14,209 bases of DNA from HRBIN12 sp964640965 (lineage in GTDB: Bacteria > Actinomycetota > UBA4738 > HRBIN12): contig CAZXJB010000072.1 of the NCBI GenBank assembly GCA_964640965.1, positions 1 through 14,209 on the forward strand, given 5' to 3'. Position numbers and translations under genes: made by a program. Positions 1 to 6,885 of the stretch are shown here, one piece after another (the first letter of the stretch is position 1; every line of letters begins with the position of its first letter). The notes under the pieces were generated by a model. The model was given only the letters and a program-made list of their open reading frames with translations, ran no database searches and was not told the origin of the DNA.

Positions 1-591
1 GTCAGCATCGCCGACGAGGCCGTGGAGGACGCGCTCGCCGCCCACGCGCGGCTCGAGCCCTACGTCGACGGGGTGGAGCTGAACGCGAGCTGCCCCAACG
101 TCTCGTGGGGGCGGGACCGCGACACCGAGGCGCACCTCGCGGCGCTCCTGCGGGAGCTCGGCGCCCGGCGCTCGAAGCCGCTGCTCGTGAAGCTCCCGCC
201 GTACCGGACCGACGTCGAGCGCGAGGTCGTCCTCGCCCTCGCCCGGATCGCGATCCAGGGCGGGGCCGACGGGCTGGTGTGCTCGAACACCCGCCCGGTC
301 GCCGACGCGCGGCTCGCCGTCGGACGGGGAGGGCTCTCGGGCCGGGTCCTGCTCGGCGACACGATCCGCATCGTGGCAGAGGTGCGGGAGGCGACCGGGG
401 GGGTCGTGCCCATCACGGCTTGCGGGGGGGTCTTCACGGCCGAGGACGCCCTCGCCTGCCTGGAGGCGGGGGCGAGGACGGTGCAGGTCTACACGGGCTT
501 CGTGTACCGCGGCCCGCCGCTCCTGCGGGAGCTCACGGCCGGCCTCGCGGAGGCCCTGCGGCGGAAGGGGGTCGGGTCCGGTCCATCCTGA
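1..591 (+). CDS. pyrD: Dihydroorotate dehydrogenase, C-terminal part (5' end outside window)
   Basis: Flavoprotein of pyrimidine synthesis that oxidises dihydroorotate to orotate. The reading frame is open from base 1, and 196 residues of the FMN-binding TIM barrel are visible. NASCPNV (window residues 28-34) is the active-site loop, with a cysteine (C31) where class 2 enzymes have serine. VKLPPY follows, then SNTRPV, GGLSGR, and the phosphate-binding end ITACGGVFTAEDA...VQVYTGFVYRGP. The KLPPY and Cys signature resembles class 1 (soluble) enzymes, while GGLSGR and YTGFVYRGP resemble class 2 (quinone-linked). I therefore assign the family firmly but not the class. The transporter operon downstream starts from its own promoter after an 86-base gap. 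No other pyr gene is in view. Confidence 0.9.
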   Translation, partial: VSIADEAVEDALAAHARLEPYVDGVELNASCPNVSWGRDRDTEAHLAALLRELGARRSKPLLVKLPPYRTDVEREVVLALARIAIQGGADGLVCSNTRPVADARLAVGRGGLSGRVLLGDTIRIVAEVREATGGVVPITACGGVFTAEDALACLEAGARTVQVYTGFVYRGPPLLRELTAGLAEALRRKGVGSGPS

Positions 592-617
592 CGGTCGGTC
601 CGCGAGGCCACCGTGGG

Positions 618-646
618 TTGTCGTGAGCTTGTTTCCCGTTCAAGAT
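618..646 (+). promoter_or_regulatory. Candidate sigma-70-type promoter of the polyamine transporter operon
   Basis: A locally AT-richer patch between pyrD and the transporter ATPase contains TTGTCG (618-623), a 17-base spacer and CAAGAT (641-646). The -35 matches TTGACA at four of six positions. The -10 keeps the A at position 2 and the final AT. Transcription would begin near 652, leaving a short leader with a ribosome site at 665-670. This placement argues against translation starting at the ATG at 645, which overlaps the -10. Assigned by eye only. Confidence 0.35.
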
Positions 647-664
647 GAGCGCCGCTCCCACGTC

Positions 665-670
665 GAAGGG
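665..670 (+). promoter_or_regulatory. Ribosome binding site deciding the ATPase start
   Basis: GAAGGG followed by TGAT, a good match to the 16S-complementary AAGGAGGTGAT, lies 7 bases before GTG 678. The in-frame ATG at 645 has no purine-rich sequence upstream. Confidence 0.5.
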
Positions 671-677
671 TGATGCC

Positions 678-1793
678 GTGTCGCAGCCGCAGACCCAGGT
701 GACGGTCCCTCGGGCTGAGACGGGCCCGGGGATCGCCGTGCGGTTCGAGCGCGTCACGAAGCGCTTCGGCGACGTGGTCGCCGTCGACGGCGTGGATCTC
801 GAGGTGCGCGAGGGCGAGTTCTTCTCGATGCTCGGCCCCTCGGGATCGGGGAAGACGACGTGCCTGCGGCTCATCGCCGGCTTCGAGGCGCCGACCGAGG
901 GGCGCGTCCACCTCGGGGGCCGGGACGTCACCGACCTCGCGCCGTACGAGCGGGACGTGAACACGGTCTTCCAGGACTACGCCCTGTTCCCGCACATGAC
1001 GGTCGAGGAGAACGTCGAGTACGGGCTCAAGGTCAAGAAGGTCCCGAGGGCCGAGCGGCACCGCCGGGTCGTCGAGGCCCTGGAGATGGTGCGCCTGGCC
1101 GACCTCGGGGACCGCAAGCCCTCGCAGCTCTCGGGCGGCCAGCGGCAGCGGGTCGCGCTCGCGCGGGCGCTCGTGAACCGCCCGAAGGTGCTCCTGCTCG
1201 ACGAGCCGCTCGGCGCCCTGGACCTGAAGCTGCGGCAGGCGATGCAGATCGAGCTGAAGGAGATCCAGGAGGCCGTGGGCCTCACGTTCATCTACGTCAC
1301 GCACGACCAGGAGGAGGCGCTCACGATGAGCGATCGCCTGGCCGTGTTCAACCGCGGCCGCGTCGAGCAGATCGGCACGCCGGCGGAGGTCTACGAGCGG
1401 CCGGCGACCGGCTTCGTGGCCGGGTTCGTGGGCACCTCGAACATCCTGGCCGATGAGGCCGCTCGGCGGATCGCGGGCTCGCCCGAGGCCTTCACGATCC
1501 GGCCCGAGAAGATCCATCTCGCCGAGCTCGACGCGCCCGTGCGCCCCGACGAGTGCACGGCCACGGGACACGTGCGGGAGGTCGTGTACATCGGCGCGCT
1601 CACGAAGTACATCGTCTCGCTCGACGAGGGAGGGGAGCTCGTGGTCTTCCAGCAGAACCTCACGACCTCGTCGATGGAGGCGCTCCAGGTCCGGGGCCGC
1701 CCGGTGCGGCTGATCTGGAGCAGGAGCAACAACCGGCCGGTGGAGGCCGGGGGTTTTGAGGGGTCGATCGACCCGGAGGAGGGGGATGCATGA
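678..1793 (+). CDS. potA: Spermidine/putrescine-type ABC importer, ATP-binding subunit
   Basis: Cytoplasmic ATPase that powers uptake through the two permeases encoded downstream. Counted from the in-frame ATG at 645 (subtract 11 for the GTG 678 start), it has Walker A GPSGSGKT (64-71), Q-loop FQDYALFPH (109-117), signature LSGGQRQR (162-169), Walker B VLLLDEP (182-188) and H-loop YVTHDQEEA (217-225). A C-terminal TOBE-type region of about 130 residues follows, including the typical IRPEKIHLA. Length and motif spacing match PotA. GTG 678 is chosen because it has a ribosome site and ATG 645 falls in the candidate promoter. The stop overlaps the next start (ATGA at 1790). Substrate is inferred from the partners. 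Putrescine, spermidine or a related cationic compound is likely, but PotA resembles other TOBE-containing importers. Confidence 0.93.
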   Translation: MSQPQTQVTVPRAETGPGIAVRFERVTKRFGDVVAVDGVDLEVREGEFFSMLGPSGSGKTTCLRLIAGFEAPTEGRVHLGGRDVTDLAPYERDVNTVFQDYALFPHMTVEENVEYGLKVKKVPRAERHRRVVEALEMVRLADLGDRKPSQLSGGQRQRVALARALVNRPKVLLLDEPLGALDLKLRQAMQIELKEIQEAVGLTFIYVTHDQEEALTMSDRLAVFNRGRVEQIGTPAEVYERPATGFVAGFVGTSNILADEAARRIAGSPEAFTIRPEKIHLAELDAPVRPDECTATGHVREVVYIGALTKYIVSLDEGGELVVFQQNLTTSSMEALQVRGRPVRLIWSRSNNRPVEAGGFEGSIDPEEGDA

Positions 1794-3013
1794 CGAAGTG
1801 GCGGATCGCGGCGCTCGCCTCGGTCCTCGCGGTCCTCGCCGCGGCGTGCGGCGGCGGGGGCGAGGGCGGGGGCCAGGCCGAGGGCGGCGGCATGATCACC
1901 GAGCTCGGCGAGGGCGAGGGTCAGGTCAACATCATCGCCTGGGCCGGGTACATCGAGGACGGCTCGACCGACCCGAACTACGACTGGGTGACCCAGTTCG
2001 AGAAGGACACGGGCTGCGAGGTCAACGTCAAGGTCGCCAACACCTCGGACGAGATGGTGGCCCTCATGCAGGAGGGGGCGGGCCAGTTCGACCTCGTGAC
2101 CGCCTCGGGCGACGCGAGCCTCCGGCTGGTGGAGGGCGGCACCGTCCAGCAGGTCAACCTGGACCTGATCCCGTCCTACGACACGATCGACCCGCGCCTG
2201 CAGGAGGCCCCGTGGCACACGGTGGACACCGACGGCGACGGGGAGCTCGAGCACTACGGCGTGCCGTACCAGTGGGGCAGCAACGTCCTCATGTACAACA
2301 CCGAGGTCTTCGGGGACCAGGCGCCGACGAGCTGGAACGTGGTCTTCGAGGAGATGACGCTGCCGGACGGCAAGAGCAACAAGGGCCGGGTCCAGGCCTA
2401 CGACGGCGCGATCTACATCGCCGACGCCGCGCTGTACCTGCGGGCCCACCAGCCGGAGCTCGGCATCACCGACCCGTACGCGCTCACGCGTGAGCAGTTC
2501 GAGGCCGCCCTCGACCTGCTGCGGCAGCAGCGCGAGCTCGTGGGGCGCTACTGGCACGACGCCTTCGTGCAGATGGAGGACTTCACCAACCGCGAGGCGG
2601 TCGTGAGCTCCTCGTGGCCGTTCCAGGTGAACTACCTGAAGTACTTCGAGGAGCAGCCCATCGACAGCGTGATCCCCGAGGAGGGAGCCACGGGCTGGGC
2701 GGACACCACGATGATGCACGCGGAGGCGCCGCACCCGAACTGCGCCTACCGCTGGCTCGAGTGGTCGCTGAACCCGAAGCTCCAGGGCGACCTGGCCGCG
2801 TGGTTCGGCTCGGTGCCGGTCGTGCCGTCGGCCTGCGAGGGCAACGAGCTGCTCGGGCCCGACGGCTGCAAGATCAACGGGATCGACAACTTCGACCGCA
2901 TCGAGTTCTGGAAGACCCCGTCGTCGGACTGCTTCGACGACGACGCGGCGACCGAGTGCGTGCCCTACCACGAGTGGGTCACGGCGATGGTCGCGGTGAT
3001 CGGCGGCCGTTGA
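1790..3013 (+). CDS. potD: Polyamine-type ABC importer, substrate-binding lipoprotein
   Basis: Extracellular solute-binding protein anchored by lipid. The N-terminus has a signal peptide (KWR, then a hydrophobic stretch at 6-18) ending in LAAAC with C20 as the lipidated residue, followed by a glycine-rich tether (21-34). The mature domain opens with VNIIAWAGYIED and carries GVPYQWGSNVLMYN (157-170), both typical of PotD/PotF-type proteins. Six cysteines lie in the mature domain (76, 318, 349, 360, 381, 390), so disulfides are likely outside the cell. DTDGDGELE (146-154) looks like part of an EF-hand-type calcium loop. Translation starts by ATGA overlap with the ATPase gene, behind a strong GGAGGAGGGGG at 1775-1785. 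The order ATPase-binding protein-permease-permease supports a complete importer. The exact ligand cannot be read from the sequence. Confidence 0.92.
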   Translation: MTKWRIAALASVLAVLAAACGGGGEGGGQAEGGGMITELGEGEGQVNIIAWAGYIEDGSTDPNYDWVTQFEKDTGCEVNVKVANTSDEMVALMQEGAGQFDLVTASGDASLRLVEGGTVQQVNLDLIPSYDTIDPRLQEAPWHTVDTDGDGELEHYGVPYQWGSNVLMYNTEVFGDQAPTSWNVVFEEMTLPDGKSNKGRVQAYDGAIYIADAALYLRAHQPELGITDPYALTREQFEAALDLLRQQRELVGRYWHDAFVQMEDFTNREAVVSSSWPFQVNYLKYFEEQPIDSVIPEEGATGWADTTMMHAEAPHPNCAYRWLEWSLNPKLQGDLAAWFGSVPVVPSACEGNELLGPDGCKINGIDNFDRIEFWKTPSSDCFDDDAATECVPYHEWVTAMVAVIGGR

Positions 3014-3036
3014 ACCGGAGGGAGATCGAGCGCGGA

Positions 3037-3069
3037 GGAGGCCGGGGTCCCGCCGGGCCCCGGCCCTCC
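3037..3069 (+). other. Strong intercistronic hairpin between potD and potB
   Basis: GCCGGGG (3041-3047) pairs with CCCCGGC (3058-3064). Inside, CCC (3049-3051) pairs with GGG (3055-3057) around a 3-base loop, giving ten GC pairs with one bulged T. GGAG (3037-3040) can extend the stem with CTCC-type bases up to 3069. No T-run follows, so it is not a classical terminator. It may stabilise the upstream mRNA or attenuate, giving more binding protein than permease. The downstream potB has only a weak ribosome site, which fits lower permease output. Confidence 0.5.
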
Positions 3070-3095
3070 CGCGCCCTCCAGGGCTCACCGGACCG

Positions 3096-4028
3096 ATGAG
3101 CTCCGTCCGCGCGACCCGCCCGCCGTCGCTGCGCGTGAGCGCCTTCTTCTACCGGCACCCGGTGCTGCGGCTCCTGCTCCTGCTCTCGCCGGGCCTGCTC
3201 TGGCTCGGCGCGCTGTACCTGGGGTCGCTCGGATCGCTGGTCCTGTACAGCTTCTGGTCGCTCGAGGAGTTCACGGGGCTGGTCGTCCGACGGTTCACGC
3301 TCTCCACCTTCGCGCAGCTCGGGGAGCCGGCGAGCTACGAGATCGTGCTGCGCACGGTGGCCATGGCGGCGGCCGTCTCCGTCGCCTGCGCCCTGCTCGC
3401 GTTCCCGATCTCCTACTACATGGCGCGCTACGCCTCGCCGCGCATGAAGACGTTCCTCTACATCGCGGTGATCATGCCGCTGTGGACGAGCTACCTCGTC
3501 CGGGCGCTCGCCTGGCGTTCGGTGATGGCGGGCGAGGGCGTGTTCATGTGGACGATGGAGCGGCTCGGGCTGGACGGGGTGGTGCGGGCGATCCTGCAGG
3601 CCCCCGTGGTCGGCGGTCCCTCGCTCGTGCAGTCGAAGTTCAGCCTGTTCATCGTGTACGTCTACCTGTGGCTGCCGTACATGATCCTCCCGGTCCAGGC
3701 CGCCCTCGAGCGCGTGCCGCTCAGCTTCCTGGAGGCCTCGGACGACCTGGGGGCTCGGCCCGGGACCACGTTCCGGCGGATCGTCCTCCCGCTCGCGAAG
3801 CCCGGCCTGGTCGCCGGCTCGATCTTCACGTTCTCCCTCACGCTGGGTGACTTCATCCTGCCCCAGATCTTCGGAACCTCGGAGTTCTACCTCGGGCAGA
3901 TGGTCTACGTGCAGCAGGGCGTGGCCGGGAACCTGCCGCTCGCGGCCGCGTTCACCTTCGTGGCGATGGCGGTGATGGTGATCTACCTGGCCGTGGCCAA
4001 GCGCGCGGGGGCGTTCGAGGCGCTATGA
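3096..4028 (+). CDS. potB: Polyamine-type ABC importer, permease subunit 1
   Basis: Inner-membrane permease (BPD_transp_1 family) that forms the channel with the next gene product. Hydrophobic segments are visible near residues 24-52, 86-109, 118-140, 182-203, 236-257 and 281-300, giving six membrane spans. The cytoplasmic EAA loop that docks on the ATPase reads EASDDLGARPGTTFRRIVLP from residue 213. At 310 residues it is close to the usual PotB length. The start has no good ribosome site (AGGG at 3080-3083 is 12 bases away) and lies 82 bases after the binding-protein gene, behind a strong hairpin. The stop overlaps the next start (ATGA at 4025). Substrate is inferred from the operon. Confidence 0.92.
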   Translation: MSSVRATRPPSLRVSAFFYRHPVLRLLLLLSPGLLWLGALYLGSLGSLVLYSFWSLEEFTGLVVRRFTLSTFAQLGEPASYEIVLRTVAMAAAVSVACALLAFPISYYMARYASPRMKTFLYIAVIMPLWTSYLVRALAWRSVMAGEGVFMWTMERLGLDGVVRAILQAPVVGGPSLVQSKFSLFIVYVYLWLPYMILPVQAALERVPLSFLEASDDLGARPGTTFRRIVLPLAKPGLVAGSIFTFSLTLGDFILPQIFGTSEFYLGQMVYVQQGVAGNLPLAAAFTFVAMAVMVIYLAVAKRAGAFEAL

Positions 4029-4837
4029 GCAGGGCTGGTGCGCGTCGGGCGGGCCTGGGTCTGAAGCTGTCGTCCGCGCTCGTGTTCGCGTTCCTCTACT
4101 TCCCGTTGCTCGTCATCGTCCTGTACGCGTTCACGACGCAGTCCTCGGCCTTCACGTTCCCGCCGCCGGGCTTCACGACCCGGTGGTTCTCCGTGGCCTT
4201 CGGCGACGAGGACATGTGGCGCGCCGTGCGACTGTCGCTGCTCGTCGCGGCGCTGTCCACGGGCGTCGCCCTCGTGCTCGGTGGGCTGCTCGCGGCCGCC
4301 GTCTATCGCGCGAGGTTCTTCGGTCGCAACGCCGTGACGTTCATCGTCGTGCTGCCGATCGCCTTGCCGGGCATCGTGACGGGGATCGCGCTCCGATCGA
4401 CGCTCTCGCTCGCGGGGGCGACCTTCGGCTTCTGGACGATCGTGATCGGGCACGTCACCTTCTGCATCGTGATCGTCTACAACAACGTCGTCGCGCGCTT
4501 GCGGCGCCTGCCCTCCAGCATCGTGGAGGCCTCCGCCGACCTCGGGGCCTCGGGCCTGCAGACCTTGCGCTACGTCCTCCTGCCCAACCTCGCGACGGCG
4601 GTCCTGGCCGGGGCGATCCTCTCCTTCGCCCTGTCCTTCGACGAGATCATCGTGACGACCTTCACCGCCGGGCAGCAGCAGACGCTGCCGATCTACATCT
4701 TCTCGATCTTGTTCCGGCCGCGGGCCAAGCCGGTGACGAACGTGGTGGCGCTGCTCGCGATCACGATCACGTTCTTCCCCATCATGCTCGCCCAGATCCT
4801 CACCCGGGAGCGGGCGGGGGGCACCGGGGGACGGTAG
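4025..4837 (+). CDS. potC: Polyamine-type ABC importer, permease subunit 2
   Basis: Second inner-membrane permease of the importer, 270 residues, typical of PotC. Hydrophobic segments lie near residues 16-37, 69-94, 103-124, 135-155, 187-208 and 237-259. The EAA loop reads EASADLGASGLQTLRYVLLP from residue 168. FALSFDEIIVTTFTAG after the loop is a well-conserved PotC-type stretch. Translation is coupled to potB by a 4-base ATGA overlap. It is the last gene of the operon and faces bpa tail to tail with 21 bases between stop codons. No U-tract terminator is visible in that gap. Confidence 0.93.
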   Translation: MSRAGARRAGLGLKLSSALVFAFLYFPLLVIVLYAFTTQSSAFTFPPPGFTTRWFSVAFGDEDMWRAVRLSLLVAALSTGVALVLGGLLAAAVYRARFFGRNAVTFIVVLPIALPGIVTGIALRSTLSLAGATFGFWTIVIGHVTFCIVIVYNNVVARLRRLPSSIVEASADLGASGLQTLRYVLLPNLATAVLAGAILSFALSFDEIIVTTFTAGQQQTLPIYIFSILFRPRAKPVTNVVALLAITITFFPIMLAQILTRERAGGTGGR

Positions 4838-4858
4838 CGGGCACCCGGTCCAGGTCGG

Positions 4859-5320
4859 CTACAGGTACTGACCGGGCTTGGGGGGCTCGGGCTGCTGGGC
4901 CGAGGGCAGCCCGCGGCGTCGGAGCTCCTCGAACTGCGCCCGGGCGGCGGCCTGCTGCGCGAACAGCGCGGCCTGGATGCCGTGGAAGAGGCCCTCGAGC
5001 CAGCCGACGAGCTGGGCCTGCGCGACGCGGATCTCGGACTCGCTCGGCACCCCCTGCATCGGCGGCGCGAGGGAGGCGAGCTCCTCCTTCAGGTCCGGCG
5101 AGAGCACCTCCTCGAGCTCGCCGACCGAGCGCTCGTAGATCTGCCGCAGCCGGATCCGGCCCGGCTCGTCGAGCGAGGCCTGGCGGGTCTCGTCGAGCAG
5201 CTCGCGGACCATGCTCGCGATCCGCAGGAGCTTGGCCGGGTGCGTGATCGCCTCCTGCGGCATCGGCTCCTGTGGGCGCCCCTCCTCCGACGGGCGCCCC
5301 TCGACGACCTCCGGCTGCAT
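4859..5320 (-). CDS. bpa: Bacterial proteasome activator Bpa/PafE
   Basis: ATP-independent ring activator that opens the actinobacterial 20S proteasome to unfolded proteins. The protein is helical throughout, with AKLLRIASMVRELLDETR, then RLRQIYERSVGELEEVLSPDL, then the family hallmark VAQAQLVGWLEGLFHGIQAALFAQQ. It ends in PGQYL, the C-terminal tail that inserts into the proteasome alpha ring. The start is taken as ATG 5320 because GGAGGGGAGG (5326-5335) sits 5 bases upstream. In-frame ATG 5353 and GTG 5362 would add 11 or 14 residues, and a leaderless start at 5353 is possible. From 5320 it has 153 residues, against roughly 174 in Mycobacterium, where the extra part is the disordered N-terminus. 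It lies downstream of a peptidase gene on the same strand. No proteasome subunit gene is in the window. Confidence 0.93.
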   Translation of the reverse strand: MQPEVVEGRPSEEGRPQEPMPQEAITHPAKLLRIASMVRELLDETRQASLDEPGRIRLRQIYERSVGELEEVLSPDLKEELASLAPPMQGVPSESEIRVAQAQLVGWLEGLFHGIQAALFAQQAAARAQFEELRRRGLPSAQQPEPPKPGQYL

Positions 5321-5325
5321 CGCGG

Positions 5326-5335
5326 CCTCCCCTCC
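5326..5335 (-). promoter_or_regulatory. Strong ribosome binding site inside the 5' part of the bpa frame
   Basis: On the minus strand GGAGGGGAGG lies 5 bases before ATG 5320. It is the reason for preferring this start over the upstream in-frame ATG 5353 and GTG 5362, neither of which has a ribosome site. Confidence 0.5.
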
Positions 5336-5360
5336 GGTGCTCCGGTCCTCCATACCCGAC

Positions 5361-5366
5361 ACGGTA
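5361..5366 (-). promoter_or_regulatory. Candidate -10 element of bpa (TACCGT)
   Basis: On the minus strand TACCGT fits the actinobacterial TAnnnT -10 pattern and is followed by 7 bases and then ATG 5353. A transcript starting there would be leaderless for ATG 5353, or carry a 33-base leader with a ribosome site for ATG 5320. No clear -35 is seen. It would give bpa a promoter separate from the peptidase gene upstream. Confidence 0.3.
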
Positions 5367-5394
5367 GCAGCGAGCGGCCCCGCGCGCGTGCGGC

Positions 5395-6750
5395 TCAGGT
5401 CGCCGCCAGCTCACGCCAGAGGAGGGCCTCGGCGAGCGCGGTGCGCTCGAGGTCGCGGAGGTCCACGCTCTCGTCGACGGAGTGGTACTGGCTGCGCTCG
5501 TCCGCGGCCCCGTAGATGAGGATCTCGGCCTCGGGGAAGGTCCGGGCGAGCACCGGCACGAGCGGGACCGAGCCCCCACTGCCGCTCCGCACGGGCTCCC
5601 GGTCGTAGGCCAGGGTCATCGCCCGCTCCATCGCGGCGAACGCCGGCCCGTCGGTGCGGACGCGCAGGCCGGCGCCGCCCTCGCCGCGCTCGACCTCGAC
5701 CTCGACCCCCCAGGGGGCGTGGGCCAGGACGTGCTCGGCGAGCAGGTCCATGGCGCGCTCGGGATCCTCGCCGGGGGCGATCCGCAGGCTGATCTTCGCC
5801 CGGGCGACCGGGACGAGCTGGTTCGAGGCCTCCCGGACCCCGGGGGCGTCGATGCCGAGGACCGAGACCGCCGGCGCGGACCACAGGCGCTCGGCGATGC
5901 CGCCGTGCCCGAGCAGGCGCACGCCCGGGCGCAGGCGCGCGTCCCGGCGGAGCTCGGCCTCGTCGATCTCGACCCCGTCCCACGGGAGGCGCGTGAGCCC
6001 GGGGATCGCCACCTCCCCCTGCTCGTCGTGGAGGCTCGCGAGGATGTGCGCCAGGGCGGAGAGGGCATCCGGCGCCGGGCCGCCGTACACGCCGCTGTGG
6101 ACCGCGAGGTCCGCCGTGCGGACGGTGACCCGCACGTCAACGACGCCGCGGATCGAGGTCTCGAGCGCCGGGACGCCGGTGCGCCAGTTGCCGCCGTCGG
6201 CGATGCAGAGCACGTCGGCGGCGAGCAGGTCCCGGTGCCCCTCGATGAGGAACGGCAGGTGCGCGGTCCCCGCCTCCTCCTCGCCCTCCACGAGGACCTT
6301 CACGGTGACCGGCGGTCGAGCGCCGAAGGCGCGCAGCGCGGCGGCGTGGACGACGATCCCCGCCTTGTCGTCCGAGGCGCCGCGCCCGTACAGGCGGCCC
6401 TCCCGCACGACGGGCTCGAAGGGGGGCGAGGTCCACGCCTCGTGCGGGCCCTCCGGCTGGACGTCGTGGTGGGCGTAGAGGAGGAGGGTCGGCGCGCCCT
6501 CGGGCCCGCACACCTCGCCGTAGACGGCGGGGTGGTCGACCCCGTCGGGCAGCTCGATGAGCCGAACCCCGCCGAACCCGGCGGCCTCGAGGATCTCGGC
6601 GGTCGCCTCGGCCGAGCGGCGCACGGGCGCGGGGTCGTAGCCGGGGAACGCGATGGAGGGGATCCGGACGAGCCGCTCGAGGTCGGCGACGGCCCGCGGC
6701 ATCTGCTCGGCGACGGCGGCGTGGAGCTCCTCGGCGGTCGGGACGGACAC
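5395..6750 (-). CDS. M20-family metallodipeptidase (cytosolic)
   Basis: Two-metal (usually zinc) hydrolase of the M20 family, closest in motifs to dipeptidases such as PepV/CNDP-type enzymes. Counting from GTG 6750 (451 residues), metal and catalytic motifs appear in order: AHHDVQP (H94, D96), GRGASDDKAG (D127/D128), EGEEEAG (from 155, the catalytic Glu pair), IADGG (D185), VHSGVYGG (H218, dimerisation domain), and SQYHSVDE near the end (H423). There is no signal peptide, so it acts in the cytoplasm. GTG 6750 is chosen because GAGGAGG (6760-6766) lies 9 bases upstream. GTG 6759 and ATG 6756 are 0 and 3 bases from it. bpa follows 74 bases downstream on the same strand. A role in finishing off proteasome-derived peptides is an inference. 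Substrate specificity is unknown. Confidence 0.9.
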   Translation of the reverse strand: MSVPTAEELHAAVAEQMPRAVADLERLVRIPSIAFPGYDPAPVRRSAEATAEILEAAGFGGVRLIELPDGVDHPAVYGEVCGPEGAPTLLLYAHHDVQPEGPHEAWTSPPFEPVVREGRLYGRGASDDKAGIVVHAAALRAFGARPPVTVKVLVEGEEEAGTAHLPFLIEGHRDLLAADVLCIADGGNWRTGVPALETSIRGVVDVRVTVRTADLAVHSGVYGGPAPDALSALAHILASLHDEQGEVAIPGLTRLPWDGVEIDEAELRRDARLRPGVRLLGHGGIAERLWSAPAVSVLGIDAPGVREASNQLVPVARAKISLRIAPGEDPERAMDLLAEHVLAHAPWGVEVEVERGEGGAGLRVRTDGPAFAAMERAMTLAYDREPVRSGSGGSVPLVPVLARTFPEAEILIYGAADERSQYHSVDESVDLRDLERTALAEALLWRELAAT

Positions 6751-6759
6751 GGGCATCAC

Positions 6760-6766
6760 CCTCCTC
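6760..6766 (-). promoter_or_regulatory. Ribosome binding site deciding the dipeptidase start
   Basis: On the minus strand GAGGAGG is followed by GTGATGCCC and then GTG 6750. The first GTG and ATG sit 0 and 3 bases from the site, which is too close, so GTG 6750 at 9 bases is the better start. The run GAGGAGGGTGAT itself closely matches the 16S-complementary sequence. Confidence 0.5.
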
Positions 6767-6807
6767 GCTCTTCCTGCTCGCTCTCGCGGCTCGCGGCGGC
6801 CGCAGGA

Positions 6808-6813
6808 ACCTTA
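6808..6813 (-). promoter_or_regulatory. Candidate -10 element of the dipeptidase gene (TAAGGT)
   Basis: On the minus strand TAAGGT fits TAnnnT and would give a start near 6801, leaving a leader of about 50 bases with the ribosome site at 6760-6766. It lies right next to the first CCGAACG repeat (6814-6820), so a protein bound there could control it. No convincing -35 is seen. Confidence 0.3.
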
Positions 6814-6885
6814 CCGAACGGTCCGGTTCTCGCGAGACGGAAGGGCCGAACGTCGAGGCCCAGAGGGGTCGACCCGCCGAACGTC
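6814..6885. repeat. Three CCGAACG direct repeats interleaved with two perfect palindromes (likely operator region)
   Basis: CCGAACG occurs at 6814-6820, 6846-6852 and 6877-6883. The second and third copies extend to CCGAACGTC. Start-to-start spacings are 32 and 31 bp, about three helical turns, so all copies would face the same side of the DNA. Between copies 1 and 2 lies the palindrome TCTCGCGAGA (6828-6837). Between copies 2 and 3 lies GGGTCGACCC (6866-6875). Copy 3 can also form a hairpin, CCGCCG (6874-6879) with CGGCGG (6887-6892). The array occupies the divergent region between the dipeptidase and osmC genes. The regulator is unknown. Confidence 0.5.

Noticed and set aside
1391..3088. 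A 565-codon minus-strand open frame over the binding-protein gene
   Set aside because: Antisense shadow of potA and potD with no recognisable domain.
4823..4849. Terminator between potC and bpa
   Set aside because: ACCGGG (4823-4828) and CCCGGT (4844-4849) can pair, but the loop is 15 bases, the stem overlaps the potC end and there is no T-run. Too weak to list.
6816..6829. LexA-type SOS box (GAAC...GTTC)
   Set aside because: The half-sites are separated by 6 bases, while the actinobacterial SOS box needs 4.
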